DNA of 64,000 nt from Novibacillus thermophilus (GCF_002005165.1 NZ_CP019699.1:1674001-1738000), one strand, 5' to 3'. Shown: positions 36,751 to 45,446, numbered from the stretch's first letter. The notes: a model not told the origin generated them from the sequence alone. Made by a program: numbers and translations.

Positions 36751-38721
36751 ATGTCTAAAGGGTTGAAAAGAATCGTGATCGTGGCAATTGCTTTCTTGCT
36801 GTTGCCGGGGACAGTTTTACACATGCCTGCCGGACAAGCTCAAGGAGAAGATGTTGAAACCGATTTGGTCGATTTTGTACCTGCTTGGGTCAAGGAAGGC
36901 GGGAGATCCGAAATGTTGAAGCGGATGGTCGATCCTGAACTGCGGGTGTCAATCGAGGCAGAAATTAATGAAATCGTCCAGGAGCGGGTAGAAAGTGTTT
37001 CCGATATCCGTTTTCCGGAACTGGGGGATACGCTTGAGGATTGGATGAAAGACTTCGACCGGGAGACAAACTTCGACTACGAAATTGAGCCGGGACAAGC
37101 ACTTTTCAGCTTCGTCAACTTGGACTACAACAAGGGGAATGCGCTCTACGTTGACGAGTTCACGGTTCATGACCTGGATAAAGGAACAACGGCTTTCCAC
37201 TATGACTTTACAGGTGACGACGGTGACACGTGGGACCCTGCCGCGTTCGGCGATGACCTTTTTGTATACCCGAGGAATCCGGATGCCGTGAGGTACAGTA
37301 TCGAAAACAATACCGGGAAAATGGAGGTCGATGCACGGAGGCAGGGAACAGCCAGCTCCTATGGGAAACTGACGCCTATCATGGACGATCTAGACAACAG
37401 TGAAGTGCTCATGCGCTTTCGAGTGGATGCATTAGGAAGTACGCAGTGGTTGAGAGTGTGGATTCAATCCGATCAGTTCGGCTCTGGTAGTTCGTTTGCT
37501 CAGAACGGTTACGGAATTGCGCTGCATCTCGGGACAGACGAGTTAGCCTTGCAAAGAAGGGAAGACGGTTCTACAACCAAACTGGACGGCGTGTCGGCCA
37601 ATATGACGACGGATTGGCATTGGTTGAAACTACGGGCCGCCGACGGCAAGGTTTCTGTCAGACTGTGGAACGAAAACGAAGGGGAACCTGAGGATTGGGA
37701 CATAGAATACGATATTCCGGAAGTGAAGAAAAAGGCCATGTTCAGTTTTGCGAACCTTGACCGAGATGACGAAAGCACATTTTATATCGACGATCTCGCG
37801 GTGGAAACACCATCTGAAAACGATCCTGTCTTCAAATATGACTTTAGTGGCGAAGACGGTGCTGAATGGGACGCGGAGGCTTTTGATCAACTTGACGCCT
37901 ATCCGGACTCGGACGATCCCAATGGCGTCACATACAGCATTGAACGAAATACCGGTAAGATTGAACTCGGAAAACAGCGCGACGCTCTAAACGCCTCTTA
38001 CGGAAAAGTCGTACCCAATATGGGGAACCCGATGGACAGCGATTTATTGGTGCGCTTTCGCACCGAAGAGGTGGGGCATGACCAGTGGATGAGGGCGTTT
38101 GTTCGGGCAGATGAATTTTTCGACGGCAATTCTTCGCCCCGAAACGGTTACGGCATTGAATTAAACCTGAAAACAGACCAGTTGACGATGTTCAAAATGG
38201 AAAACAAAAATACGTACCGTTTAGGTCGGATTGACGTCGATATGACGACCGACTGGCATTGGTTGAGATTGCGCGTTCAAGGTGACGAACTCGCTGTCCG
38301 CCTCTGGAGAGACGGTGAAGAGGAACCTGCTGATTGGGACCTCATGCATGAAGTGAGTGACAGCGTGTCTCCCGGTGAGGCGATGATGCGTTTGCTGATG
38401 TTAAGGGGGAATGTGACAACTATCTACACCCCGATGGAATCCGAGGAACCCGTTGAGCCCTCTATCGAGCAGATGATACAGCAGGTTGAGGAGTTTTGGG
38501 ATCAGGGAGCTATTGCACGTGATGAAACGGCCAAGCATTTGAAGACTCACTTGTCGTCGGTGGGGCACTATGAAGGAATCGGGTCTACAGAGAAGGCAGT
38601 CAAACATATGGAGAGCTTGATAAACTTGTTGGAATATCAGAAAGAAGAGGATTTAATCTCGAACGAAGCGTATGAAACCCTTAAAGATGGCGCTGAAACG
38701 TTGATTGCGGCGTGGCAGTAG
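36751..38721 (+). CDS. Secreted non-catalytic double beta-sandwich/FIMAH protein, apparent amidohydrolase derivative
   Basis: A 656-residue exported protein (signal peptide 1-30). Residues 41-98 (VPAWVKEGGRSEMLKRM, VQERVESVSDIRFPE) match residues 299-355 of the neighbouring D-aminoacylase-type protein, the last helices before its insert. Then come two beta-sandwich units in tandem (about 115-320 and 328-535), each a LSF/FSF-N-D...Y-D-E strand pair followed by YDF-G-DG, LMRFR/LVRFR, WIQSD/VRADE, TTDWHWL and VRLW. Residues 540-560 (SPGEAMMRLL, NVTTIYT) again match the amidohydrolase just after its insert. The metal-binding barrel halves are missing. Residues 570-656 are FIMAH. It looks like an amidohydrolase gene that lost its catalytic parts and doubled the binding module. 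ATG 36751 follows GGGGGAG. Confidence 0.8.
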   Translation: MSKGLKRIVIVAIAFLLLPGTVLHMPAGQAQGEDVETDLVDFVPAWVKEGGRSEMLKRMVDPELRVSIEAEINEIVQERVESVSDIRFPELGDTLEDWMKDFDRETNFDYEIEPGQALFSFVNLDYNKGNALYVDEFTVHDLDKGTTAFHYDFTGDDGDTWDPAAFGDDLFVYPRNPDAVRYSIENNTGKMEVDARRQGTASSYGKLTPIMDDLDNSEVLMRFRVDALGSTQWLRVWIQSDQFGSGSSFAQNGYGIALHLGTDELALQRREDGSTTKLDGVSANMTTDWHWLKLRAADGKVSVRLWNENEGEPEDWDIEYDIPEVKKKAMFSFANLDRDDESTFYIDDLAVETPSENDPVFKYDFSGEDGAEWDAEAFDQLDAYPDSDDPNGVTYSIERNTGKIELGKQRDALNASYGKVVPNMGNPMDSDLLVRFRTEEVGHDQWMRAFVRADEFFDGNSSPRNGYGIELNLKTDQLTMFKMENKNTYRLGRIDVDMTTDWHWLRLRVQGDELAVRLWRDGEEEPADWDLMHEVSDSVSPGEAMMRLLMLRGNVTTIYTPMESEEPVEPSIEQMIQQVEEFWDQGAIARDETAKHLKTHLSSVGHYEGIGSTEKAVKHMESLINLLEYQKEEDLISNEAYETLKDGAETLIAAWQ

Positions 38722-38739
38722 AAGAGAGTGAGACGTAAA

Positions 38740-38780
38740 CGAACCCCTTGCGGCAGGCGTGTCCTGTCACGAGGGGTTCG
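38740..38780 (+). terminator. Long hairpin after the double beta-sandwich gene
   Basis: CGAACCCCT (38740-38748) pairs with AGGGGTTCG (38772-38780), with inner CAGG/CCTG pairing. No immediate T-run. Bases 38781-39024 hold only AT-rich sequence (TTATATTTTATATATTAACTG region, 38800-38870) and the ribosome site of the next gene. Confidence 0.6.
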
Positions 38781-39024
38781 TAATCGGCTTGATGATCCCT
38801 TTATATTTTATATATTAACTGAAATTATATCAATATAATTTTAAATTATTAGTTATTTAGAAAACCTTTTGCTAGAATAATATACGAGTGGAAGAACAAA
38901 TTTGTGAGAAACGGGAGGTGACAGAGGAAAGGGTTGATACAGTCCCAACCTTTTAGCTGATTATTTGTGACAGTTTTTTAGACAGCGGTTTCATACTTTG
39001 AGAGAAAGAGAATCGAGGAGGGTC

Positions 39025-41349
39025 ATGATGCATAAGAAGCGTGTTTGGAAACGGACAGTCCCTTTACTTGTGGTGTTGTCGTTGTTGCTGACGTTGAGTC
39101 CGCTGACTGGACTGGCGGCGCAGACCACTCCTGAGGAGCCGCCGACGACTGGGTTTGAGGACCGCAATGGCGAGAGTCCGACGACGCATGAAGAGGAGTT
39201 AGCATTTCTAGAAGAATTGGCGACAAAGTCAGAGCGGGTCACGTACTCCCAGATCGGGAGTTCTGTTGAAGGTCGGCCCATTCATTTGGTTCGAGTAGGT
39301 TATCCGGAACCGCCGTCGGATGAAGAGATTGCCGCTGGAAGGAATATCTTGATTATGGGTACACCGCACGGCAATGAACCGGCTGGGCGGGAGATGACGT
39401 TGAAACTGATGCGGGATTTGGCCTTCACCGAGGAACCGGAGTTGCTGGACTTTTTGAATGAAGCGACGGTTCTGTTCGTACCGACGCCGAACCCGGATGG
39501 CCGGGAAGCGAATACACGCGGAAATGCGTGGGGCGTTGACAATAACCGTGACCACCTTAATTTGGAAACACCTGAAATGCAGGCAATCGCGGGAGTGCTG
39601 AATCAGTTCCACCCGGACATCACGGTAGATGCCCATGAACGTCCCAGAGCTACTGGAAATCCGGACATCGAAGTGTTGTGGCCGCGGAACTTGAACGTGG
39701 ACGAAGAGTTGCGTGCGTTAAATATTGAACTGGTACAGGATTACATGCGTCCGGACATTGAAGCAGCCGGCTTTTCGACTGGTTTGTACGGCACCCCCGG
39801 TGGAGCCGGCGGCGGCGATGAGCGGATTTTGCGCAATATGGCCGGTCTTCGGCACGGGTTAGGCATTTTGACCGAGACGGCGGGTCAACAAGCTCTGACG
39901 GACCGAGTTGACGCGCAAATGGAAGCGGCCCAATCAATTTTACGCTTTTACGTGGAGCGGTTTGACGACGTGGGGGAAGTGGTGACAGAATCCCCTCAGC
40001 GTAAGGCCGCGGAAGGCGCAGATCCGTCAGTGCCCTTCTACTTAGATGGTGCAGACAACTGGGAGCCGACAAACGTGCTGGCCCCAAAACCGTGTGGGTA
40101 TCTCCTCACCTCGTCCCAAGCCGAAGCGATCAGTCGGCATATGGAATTATTCTCGATAGAGACTGAGAGAATAGGCGAGGATGTTATATCCGTCGGCATG
40201 AACCAGCCGATGATGACCGTCGTGCCCTTTTTGGTGGACGAACGGGCCGCATACAACGAAGTCGAGGGCTTGCCGCTGTCTGACTGTTCACGTACAGCTG
40301 AGAGTATGAAAGCACTCGTCGAGTATTTCGAAGATGAGGGCGAAATCTCGAGTCCCGAAGCCGCTCGCCTGTTAAAGACGCATTTGACCGCTGTCAGCGT
40401 TTATGAAGGTAAAGAGCAAGCGGAAAAAGTCGTCAAGCATCTGGAGAGCTTGAAACAGCTGCTCAGCCATCAGGAGGAAATTGGACACCTTTCCGACAGG
40501 GCATCTCACATCCTCGTGAATTATGCTGATCACTTGCTTGAAGAGTGGGCCGTCGATTTTGACGCCCAACGGGCAGTGGATCACATTCGTCATTTAAGTG
40601 TAGAAATAGGGCCGCGAGTAGCTGGGACTGATGAAGAAAAACAGGCTGCCGAGTATATAAAAAATGAGTTTGAACGTCACGGATATGAAGTGTCTACCCA
40701 GGAGTTCGAGATTCGTGACGACCAAACCTCCCAAAACGTCATTGCCGTCAAAAAGCCCGAGAACATTGAAAACCCAGAAATTGTGTATGTCACTGCCCAC
40801 TATGACAGCGTTCCGGACTCTCCTGGAGCAAACGACAACGGGTCGGGAACTGCTACTCTCCTCGAGTTAGCGAAAATTATGAAACACCTTCCTGTCAATA
40901 AAGAAGTGAGATTTGTTGCTTTTGGCGCAGAAGAGATCGGGTTGGTCGGTTCGAGATACTATGTCAGTCAACTGTCTCAAGAAGAAATGGATAGAAGCGT
41001 CGGCAACTTTAACATGGATATGGTTGGAACGAATTGGGAGCCGGCGACTCAACTCTACGTCAATGTCGTTGACGGAGAACCGAACCTCGTGTGGCAATCC
41101 GCACGAGCAGCCGCCGATAGACTCGGCAACGACACCCTTTTCCTCTACCAGAGGGGGGCTTCCGATCACGTGGCGTTTCACGAAGTGGGCATAGACGCGG
41201 CGAACTTTATCTGGAGAGAACCTGGAACGGCCAGCTTAGAACCGTGGTACCATACAGCTCAAGACACGATAGACCGAATTAGTCCTGAGAAAATTCAGAT
41301 GGTTGGAGAGCTGATCAACTCCGCGGTATCTGACCTCATCCGTGAGTAA
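39025..41349 (+). CDS. Secreted fusion: M14 carboxypeptidase - FIMAH - M28 aminopeptidase
   Basis: A 774-residue exported protein (signal peptide about 1-32). Residues 52-320 are an M14 zinc carboxypeptidase: H-G-N-E (His115, Glu118), the NPDGREANTRGN substrate loop, VDAHE (His204) and the catalytic Glu284 in LTETAG. Residues about 425-508 are a FIMAH-type domain (LLKTHLTAVSVYEG, VVKHLESLKQLL, LLEEW). From about 512 follows an M28 aminopeptidase: TAHYDSVPDSPGANDNGSG (metal His and Asp), FGAEEIGLVGS, NMDMVG and the last zinc His in WYHTAQD. Both active sites look complete, so one polypeptide could trim peptides from both ends. ATG 39025 follows CGAGGAGGG; the frame from 38998 is unlikely. Confidence 0.88.
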   Translation: MMHKKRVWKRTVPLLVVLSLLLTLSPLTGLAAQTTPEEPPTTGFEDRNGESPTTHEEELAFLEELATKSERVTYSQIGSSVEGRPIHLVRVGYPEPPSDEEIAAGRNILIMGTPHGNEPAGREMTLKLMRDLAFTEEPELLDFLNEATVLFVPTPNPDGREANTRGNAWGVDNNRDHLNLETPEMQAIAGVLNQFHPDITVDAHERPRATGNPDIEVLWPRNLNVDEELRALNIELVQDYMRPDIEAAGFSTGLYGTPGGAGGGDERILRNMAGLRHGLGILTETAGQQALTDRVDAQMEAAQSILRFYVERFDDVGEVVTESPQRKAAEGADPSVPFYLDGADNWEPTNVLAPKPCGYLLTSSQAEAISRHMELFSIETERIGEDVISVGMNQPMMTVVPFLVDERAAYNEVEGLPLSDCSRTAESMKALVEYFEDEGEISSPEAARLLKTHLTAVSVYEGKEQAEKVVKHLESLKQLLSHQEEIGHLSDRASHILVNYADHLLEEWAVDFDAQRAVDHIRHLSVEIGPRVAGTDEEKQAAEYIKNEFERHGYEVSTQEFEIRDDQTSQNVIAVKKPENIENPEIVYVTAHYDSVPDSPGANDNGSGTATLLELAKIMKHLPVNKEVRFVAFGAEEIGLVGSRYYVSQLSQEEMDRSVGNFNMDMVGTNWEPATQLYVNVVDGEPNLVWQSARAAADRLGNDTLFLYQRGASDHVAFHEVGIDAANFIWREPGTASLEPWYHTAQDTIDRISPEKIQMVGELINSAVSDLIRE

Positions 41350-41431
41350 GCTGCTGAAAAACAGTCGGTACTGCGTTTTACGGACCTGTTGTTCAAACGA
41401 CAAAGAATGAGAATGGCGTTGAGTTCCACAT

Positions 41432-41453
41432 GGGGGCAGGCGATCCTGCCCCC
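41432..41453 (+). terminator. GC-rich hairpin after the peptidase fusion
   Basis: GGGGGCAGG (41432-41440) pairs perfectly with CCTGCCCCC (41445-41453) around CGAT. No T-run. The rest of the gap to 41715 is AT-rich and holds TTATAAG at 41483-41489 and 41616-41622 and TTATAATTATATAACAAT (41496-41513), a likely promoter/operator area for the transporter. Confidence 0.55.
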
Positions 41454-41715
41454 TGCGCGCGTAAATGGAAAAGTTGCGAGATTTATAAGGTGAAGTTATA
41501 ATTATATAACAATTATATATTTATTTACATAAGAGTTAAGTGTTATACTTTAATCGATATTGTACTAAAAATGATAGTGGAAAGAAGTGTGCGGGAGGGG
41601 GATTATACAAGCATGTTATAAGGGGTCAAGAACAAAGAGGGGTCACACACGACGATGCGAAACTGGAAAAAGAGTACGGCATTAAACAGATATGGAGAAA
41701 AAGGGGGAGTTTTAT

Positions 41716-42735
41716 TTGAAGTATGTAAAAATTACCGGACTTCTGTTTATCATTTTCGCTTTGGCTCTCGTTGGTTGTGGAAGTTCCCAAGATGACAGTG
41801 GTGCTGACAGCAATGAAGGGGCAGAAGAGACGGACGCGGGTAGTGAAGACGTCGTAGAAGGGGATACGCCGGACTTTTTAAGCATGTTGACGGGTGGAAC
41901 GAGTGGCACGTATTATCCGCTCGGCGGTGAAATGGCTTCCATTATCACGCAAGAAACTGGGATTCAGACAGATGCCGTGTCTTCCAACGCATCAGCGGAT
42001 AACATAATGGCTGTGCACAACGGTGAAGCGGAGCTGGCCTTTACACAAACAGATGTAATGGCCAATGCCGCAGAAGGAGTCAACGCATTTGACGAACCGA
42101 TTGAAGATGTTTTGGCCATCGGGTCACTTTACCCGGAAACGATTCAGATTGTCACGACTGCCGATTCAGGTATTAACAGTGTGGAAGATTTGGCGGGAAA
42201 AACGGTATCTGTCGGAGCCCCCGGTTCGGGAACGTATATCAATGCGGAACAGATTTTGGAAGTTCACGGGATGACGATGGACGACATTGACGCTCAAAAC
42301 CTTGACTTTGGTGAATCGACCGGCGGAATTCAGGATGGAAACATTGACGCTGCCTTTATTACGGCCGGTACGCCTACAGGTGCAGTAGAAGGTCTAACGG
42401 CGACGACGGACATTTCAATCGTTCCTGTTGCGGCTGATAAGGCAGAAGCATTGATCGAAAAGTATCCGTACTACGCAACCGATGTCGTGTCTGCTGGAAC
42501 ATACGGTCTGGAAGAAGACGTGGAAACTGTTGCCGTTTTAGCGATGTTAGCTGTAACGGACAGCTTGTCTGAGGATCTCGTGTACGACATAACGAAAGCC
42601 ATTTACGAAAATACAGAGAACATGTCGCATGCCAAAGCGGAATTCATTCAGGTAGAAACGGCCTTAGACGGGATCGGTATTGACCTGCATCCCGGAGCAG
42701 AAAAGTATTTCACTGAAGCGGGAGTGCTCGAGTAA
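41716..42735 (+). CDS. TAXI-family TRAP transporter solute-binding lipoprotein
   Basis: A 339-residue lipoprotein with signal and lipobox LVGC, then an acidic Asp/Glu/Ser-rich linker of about 40 residues. The mature part is a TAXI binding protein: LTGGTSGTYYPLGG at the start, then VSVGAPGSGTYINAEQIL and AAFITAGTPTGAV. TAXI proteins feed fused TRAP permeases and are known for glutamate/glutamine and other small organic anions. TTG 41716 with AGGGGGAG at the right distance is preferred over ATG 41692. It begins a three-gene transporter unit and directly follows the secreted peptidases. Confidence 0.9.
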   Translation: MKYVKITGLLFIIFALALVGCGSSQDDSGADSNEGAEETDAGSEDVVEGDTPDFLSMLTGGTSGTYYPLGGEMASIITQETGIQTDAVSSNASADNIMAVHNGEAELAFTQTDVMANAAEGVNAFDEPIEDVLAIGSLYPETIQIVTTADSGINSVEDLAGKTVSVGAPGSGTYINAEQILEVHGMTMDDIDAQNLDFGESTGGIQDGNIDAAFITAGTPTGAVEGLTATTDISIVPVAADKAEALIEKYPYYATDVVSAGTYGLEEDVETVAVLAMLAVTDSLSEDLVYDITKAIYENTENMSHAKAEFIQVETALDGIGIDLHPGAEKYFTEAGVLE

Positions 42736-42760
42736 TAGCGGATGAATCTAGTAAATAAGA

Positions 42761-42816
42761 GACCGGCTGTCAATCCTAAGTGTAGGCACTTGCGGTCGGT
42801 CGTTTCTATTTTTTTA
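42761..42816 (+). terminator. Attenuating hairpin between binding protein and permease genes
   Basis: GACCG (42761-42765) can pair with CGGTC (42797-42801), with a possible inner GTG/CAC pairing, followed by GTTTCTATTTTTTTATG. Partial termination here would give more binding protein than permease. Confidence 0.5.
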
Positions 42817-42858
42817 TGTTGACTGGGACGTAAATTGTCCGTTTCGGAGTCTCATTAG

Positions 42859-43404
42859 GTGATCCCTTTGCGTGTATTTTCTCGAAAACTGTTACGGCTC
42901 GCTGTCCCCATTATGTTGGTTGCGCTATGTGGTATTGTATGGTTTCTCCCTTTGCGCACCGCACTGGTGTTTTATAAAGAGAACACGAATCGTATCCAGG
43001 CCTTTCTGCCTGTTGAGCCTGGGGAGACCTTCCAGATTGTGTTCAAACACTCTATCCATTTAACCGATGTCATCGAAAAGTACCGGGTGACGGAGGATCT
43101 CAAGATTGAACAGTACGAATTCGTGTTTGAAGAATTTGGTATTGGCATGCCTTCTAACGCTGGAGAAGGCGAGGAGTTTGTCTACGATGACGGAAAATAC
43201 CACATTCAAAATATGTCAAACGTATTCCCTTCGTTAAATATTCGGAACGGAAAAACTGTTTCCGAACACCGCCTCATATGGGGTGATCAAGGGGATAAGA
43301 TGGTCTGGTTTAATGAATACTTTGATTCTGGAGCTTGGTTTACTGTCAAGGTGGAAAGGCTGACAGCATGGGAATGTGTGAAAGGGGTGGAAATACGTGA
43401 GTGA
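42859..43404 (+). CDS. DUF1850 protein of TAXI-TRAP systems
   Basis: A 181-residue protein with one N-terminal membrane helix (about residues 12-30) and an extracytoplasmic domain of the DUF1850 family. The typical IVFKHSIHLTDVIEKY element is visible, where related proteins have H-S-x-H/T-x-T-x-V. DUF1850 genes often lie between the TAXI binding protein and the fused permease; their role is unknown. GTG 42859 is the start. The stop overlaps the permease start by 8 bases. Confidence 0.8.
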   Translation: MIPLRVFSRKLLRLAVPIMLVALCGIVWFLPLRTALVFYKENTNRIQAFLPVEPGETFQIVFKHSIHLTDVIEKYRVTEDLKIEQYEFVFEEFGIGMPSNAGEGEEFVYDDGKYHIQNMSNVFPSLNIRNGKTVSEHRLIWGDQGDKMVWFNEYFDSGAWFTVKVERLTAWECVKGVEIRE

Positions 43405-45400
43405 AACACCAGATCGAGTTCAATTGTCTGAAAAGGAACAGGAAGAACTGCTTAAAAAGTACGATGCCGAAGCGAGAACTCGCCAGTTAACAGGAATTGC
43501 AGCAGGGGTCGTCTTCGTAACTCTCATCGCCTTTTCCCTGTTTCAAATATACACGGGAGCATTTGGTCAATTTACGGCGTACATTCAACGAACCGTTCAC
43601 TTAGGATTTGCGTTGTCGCTCATTTTCTTTTTGTTTCCTGCCCGGCGCAAAACGAAGAAGGAAAGTGTACCGTGGTATGACTACATATTGATTTTATTGT
43701 CTATCGTGGTTTGTGGCTACTGGCCGGTCTTTTATGAGAGCCTCGTTCAACAAGTCGGCGGTGTCAGCCAGACGCAGATGATCATCGGGTTATTGGCCGT
43801 CTTACTGGTGTTAGAGGCGGCGCGGCGGGCTGTCGGGCTCCCGATCGTCGTCATTGCGAGTCTGTTTGGCATCTACGCCCTTTTTGGTCCGAACATGCCG
43901 GGCATGTTGGCCCACCGGGGCTTAAGTTTAGAGCAATTTGTTCACGCCATGTTCTTTACGACAGAAGGCATCCTCGGCACGCCATTACAGGTTTCTTCGA
44001 CGTATATTTTCTTGTTTTTGCTGTTCGGCGCCTTTTTGGTCCAAACGGGTGTTGGAAATTATTTCAACGATTTAGCGGTATCCCTTGCCGGACGACGTAT
44101 TGGCGGCCCGGCGAAGGTGGCCATTTTTTCCAGTGCTCTGAACGGAACAATTTCCGGAAGTTCCGTTGCCAATACGGTCACAACCGGATCTTACACGATC
44201 CCAATGATGAAGAAATTAGGATACCGGCCGAACTTTGCCGGTGCTGTAGAAGCGGCATCTTCTACAGGTGGTCAAATTATGCCGCCGATCATGGGAGCTG
44301 CCGCGTTTCTCATGATTGAATTCGCCGGTGTCGGATATTGGGAAATTGCGAAAGCGGCCACCATTCCCGCTATTTTGTATTTCTCCGGCATCTGGATTAT
44401 GACCCATTTTGAGGCGAAGCGTTTAGGATTACTTGGGCTGTCAAAAGACCAGATTCCGGACAAAGCCGTCGTTCTTAAAAAAATACACCTTCTGTTGCCA
44501 ATTGTGGCCATCGTCTTCTTCTTGTTCCAAGGTTTCAGTATTGAAAGGACAGCATTGTACGGCATCGCCATCACGATTGTCGTAAGTGTGTTCAGGAAAG
44601 ATACGAGGATAACGCCCAAAAAATTCATTCAAGCTTTAACAAGCGGTGCCCGTACCGCGTTAGGTGTAGCCGCAGCTACCGCATGTGCCGGCATCATCGT
44701 CGGTGTTGTTACCAAAACAGGCCTGGGGTTAAAATTGGGCAATAGTCTCGTAAGCTTGGCAGGAGCCATTGCTTCCTCGGCAGATGTGCAATTGATGTTG
44801 ACACTTGTCTTTACGATGATCACATCCATTATATTAGGAATGGGATCGCCCACAACCGCAAACTACATCATTACGTCAACGATCGCCTTACCCGCCATTG
44901 TCGCGTTAAATACAGAACTGGAAGTGGCGATTCCAATCCTGGCGGCCCACATGTTTGTGTTCTACTTTGGAATTGTGGCCGACATCACTCCGCCAGTTGC
45001 ACTGGCTGCCTTTGCAGCGACGGGAATCTCTGGCGGCGAACCGATCCGTACCGGTGTCAATGCCTCCAAACTGGCCATTGCCGCCTTTATCATTCCATAC
45101 ATGTTCGTCTTACATCCCCAGCTGTTGATGATTGATACAACTCCTTTAGAAATCGGTAGGGCTTTGTTGACGGCCATGTTAGGGATGATCGCCATCGGAG
45201 CGGCTATGATCGGTTACTGGTATCGGGAGCTGAATTGGCCTTTTCGGACGATTGCGGTCGTAACCGGATTGTTGTTAATTTATCCGGAAGGTTATACTGA
45301 CTTGATTGGCTTAGGAATTTTTGTCCTGTTCGTTGCGTATCAGATCACATTGAATCGCCGCGCACCTGCTCAGAAGGGTCAACAGCAGGCAGGAGCATAA
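43397..45400 (+). CDS. TRAP transporter fused permease (DctQ-DctM)
   Basis: A 667-residue polytopic membrane protein. The N-terminal part (residues 35-150) has four helices in DctQ-like arrangement. The remainder is the large DctM part with conserved loops SGSSVANTVTTGSYTIPMMKK, ASSTGGQIMPPIMGAAAF and GMGSPTTANYII. It works with the TAXI binding protein as a secondary uptake system driven by sodium or protons. GTG 43397 overlaps the DUF1850 gene by 8 bases. It ends the operon at the terminator at 45415. Confidence 0.93.
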   Translation: MSETPDRVQLSEKEQEELLKKYDAEARTRQLTGIAAGVVFVTLIAFSLFQIYTGAFGQFTAYIQRTVHLGFALSLIFFLFPARRKTKKESVPWYDYILILLSIVVCGYWPVFYESLVQQVGGVSQTQMIIGLLAVLLVLEAARRAVGLPIVVIASLFGIYALFGPNMPGMLAHRGLSLEQFVHAMFFTTEGILGTPLQVSSTYIFLFLLFGAFLVQTGVGNYFNDLAVSLAGRRIGGPAKVAIFSSALNGTISGSSVANTVTTGSYTIPMMKKLGYRPNFAGAVEAASSTGGQIMPPIMGAAAFLMIEFAGVGYWEIAKAATIPAILYFSGIWIMTHFEAKRLGLLGLSKDQIPDKAVVLKKIHLLLPIVAIVFFLFQGFSIERTALYGIAITIVVSVFRKDTRITPKKFIQALTSGARTALGVAAATACAGIIVGVVTKTGLGLKLGNSLVSLAGAIASSADVQLMLTLVFTMITSIILGMGSPTTANYIITSTIALPAIVALNTELEVAIPILAAHMFVFYFGIVADITPPVALAAFAATGISGGEPIRTGVNASKLAIAAFIIPYMFVLHPQLLMIDTTPLEIGRALLTAMLGMIAIGAAMIGYWYRELNWPFRTIAVVTGLLLIYPEGYTDLIGLGIFVLFVAYQITLNRRAPAQKGQQQAGA

Positions 45401-45414
45401 ATGTGTCGATCGTG

Positions 45415-45446
45415 ACACCCCGCTGGCCATGGTCGGCGGGGTGTTT
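45415..45446 (+). terminator. TRAP operon terminator
   Basis: ACACCCCGC (45415-45423) pairs perfectly with GCGGGGTGT (45436-45444), followed by a short TT. Confidence 0.6.

Noticed and set aside
29519-38330. DNA-level repeats or a mobile element carrying the beta-sandwich module
   Set aside because: The module copies are alike in protein but diverged in DNA, and I see no terminal inverted repeats, target duplications or transposase. Ancient recombination fits better than a recent mobile element.
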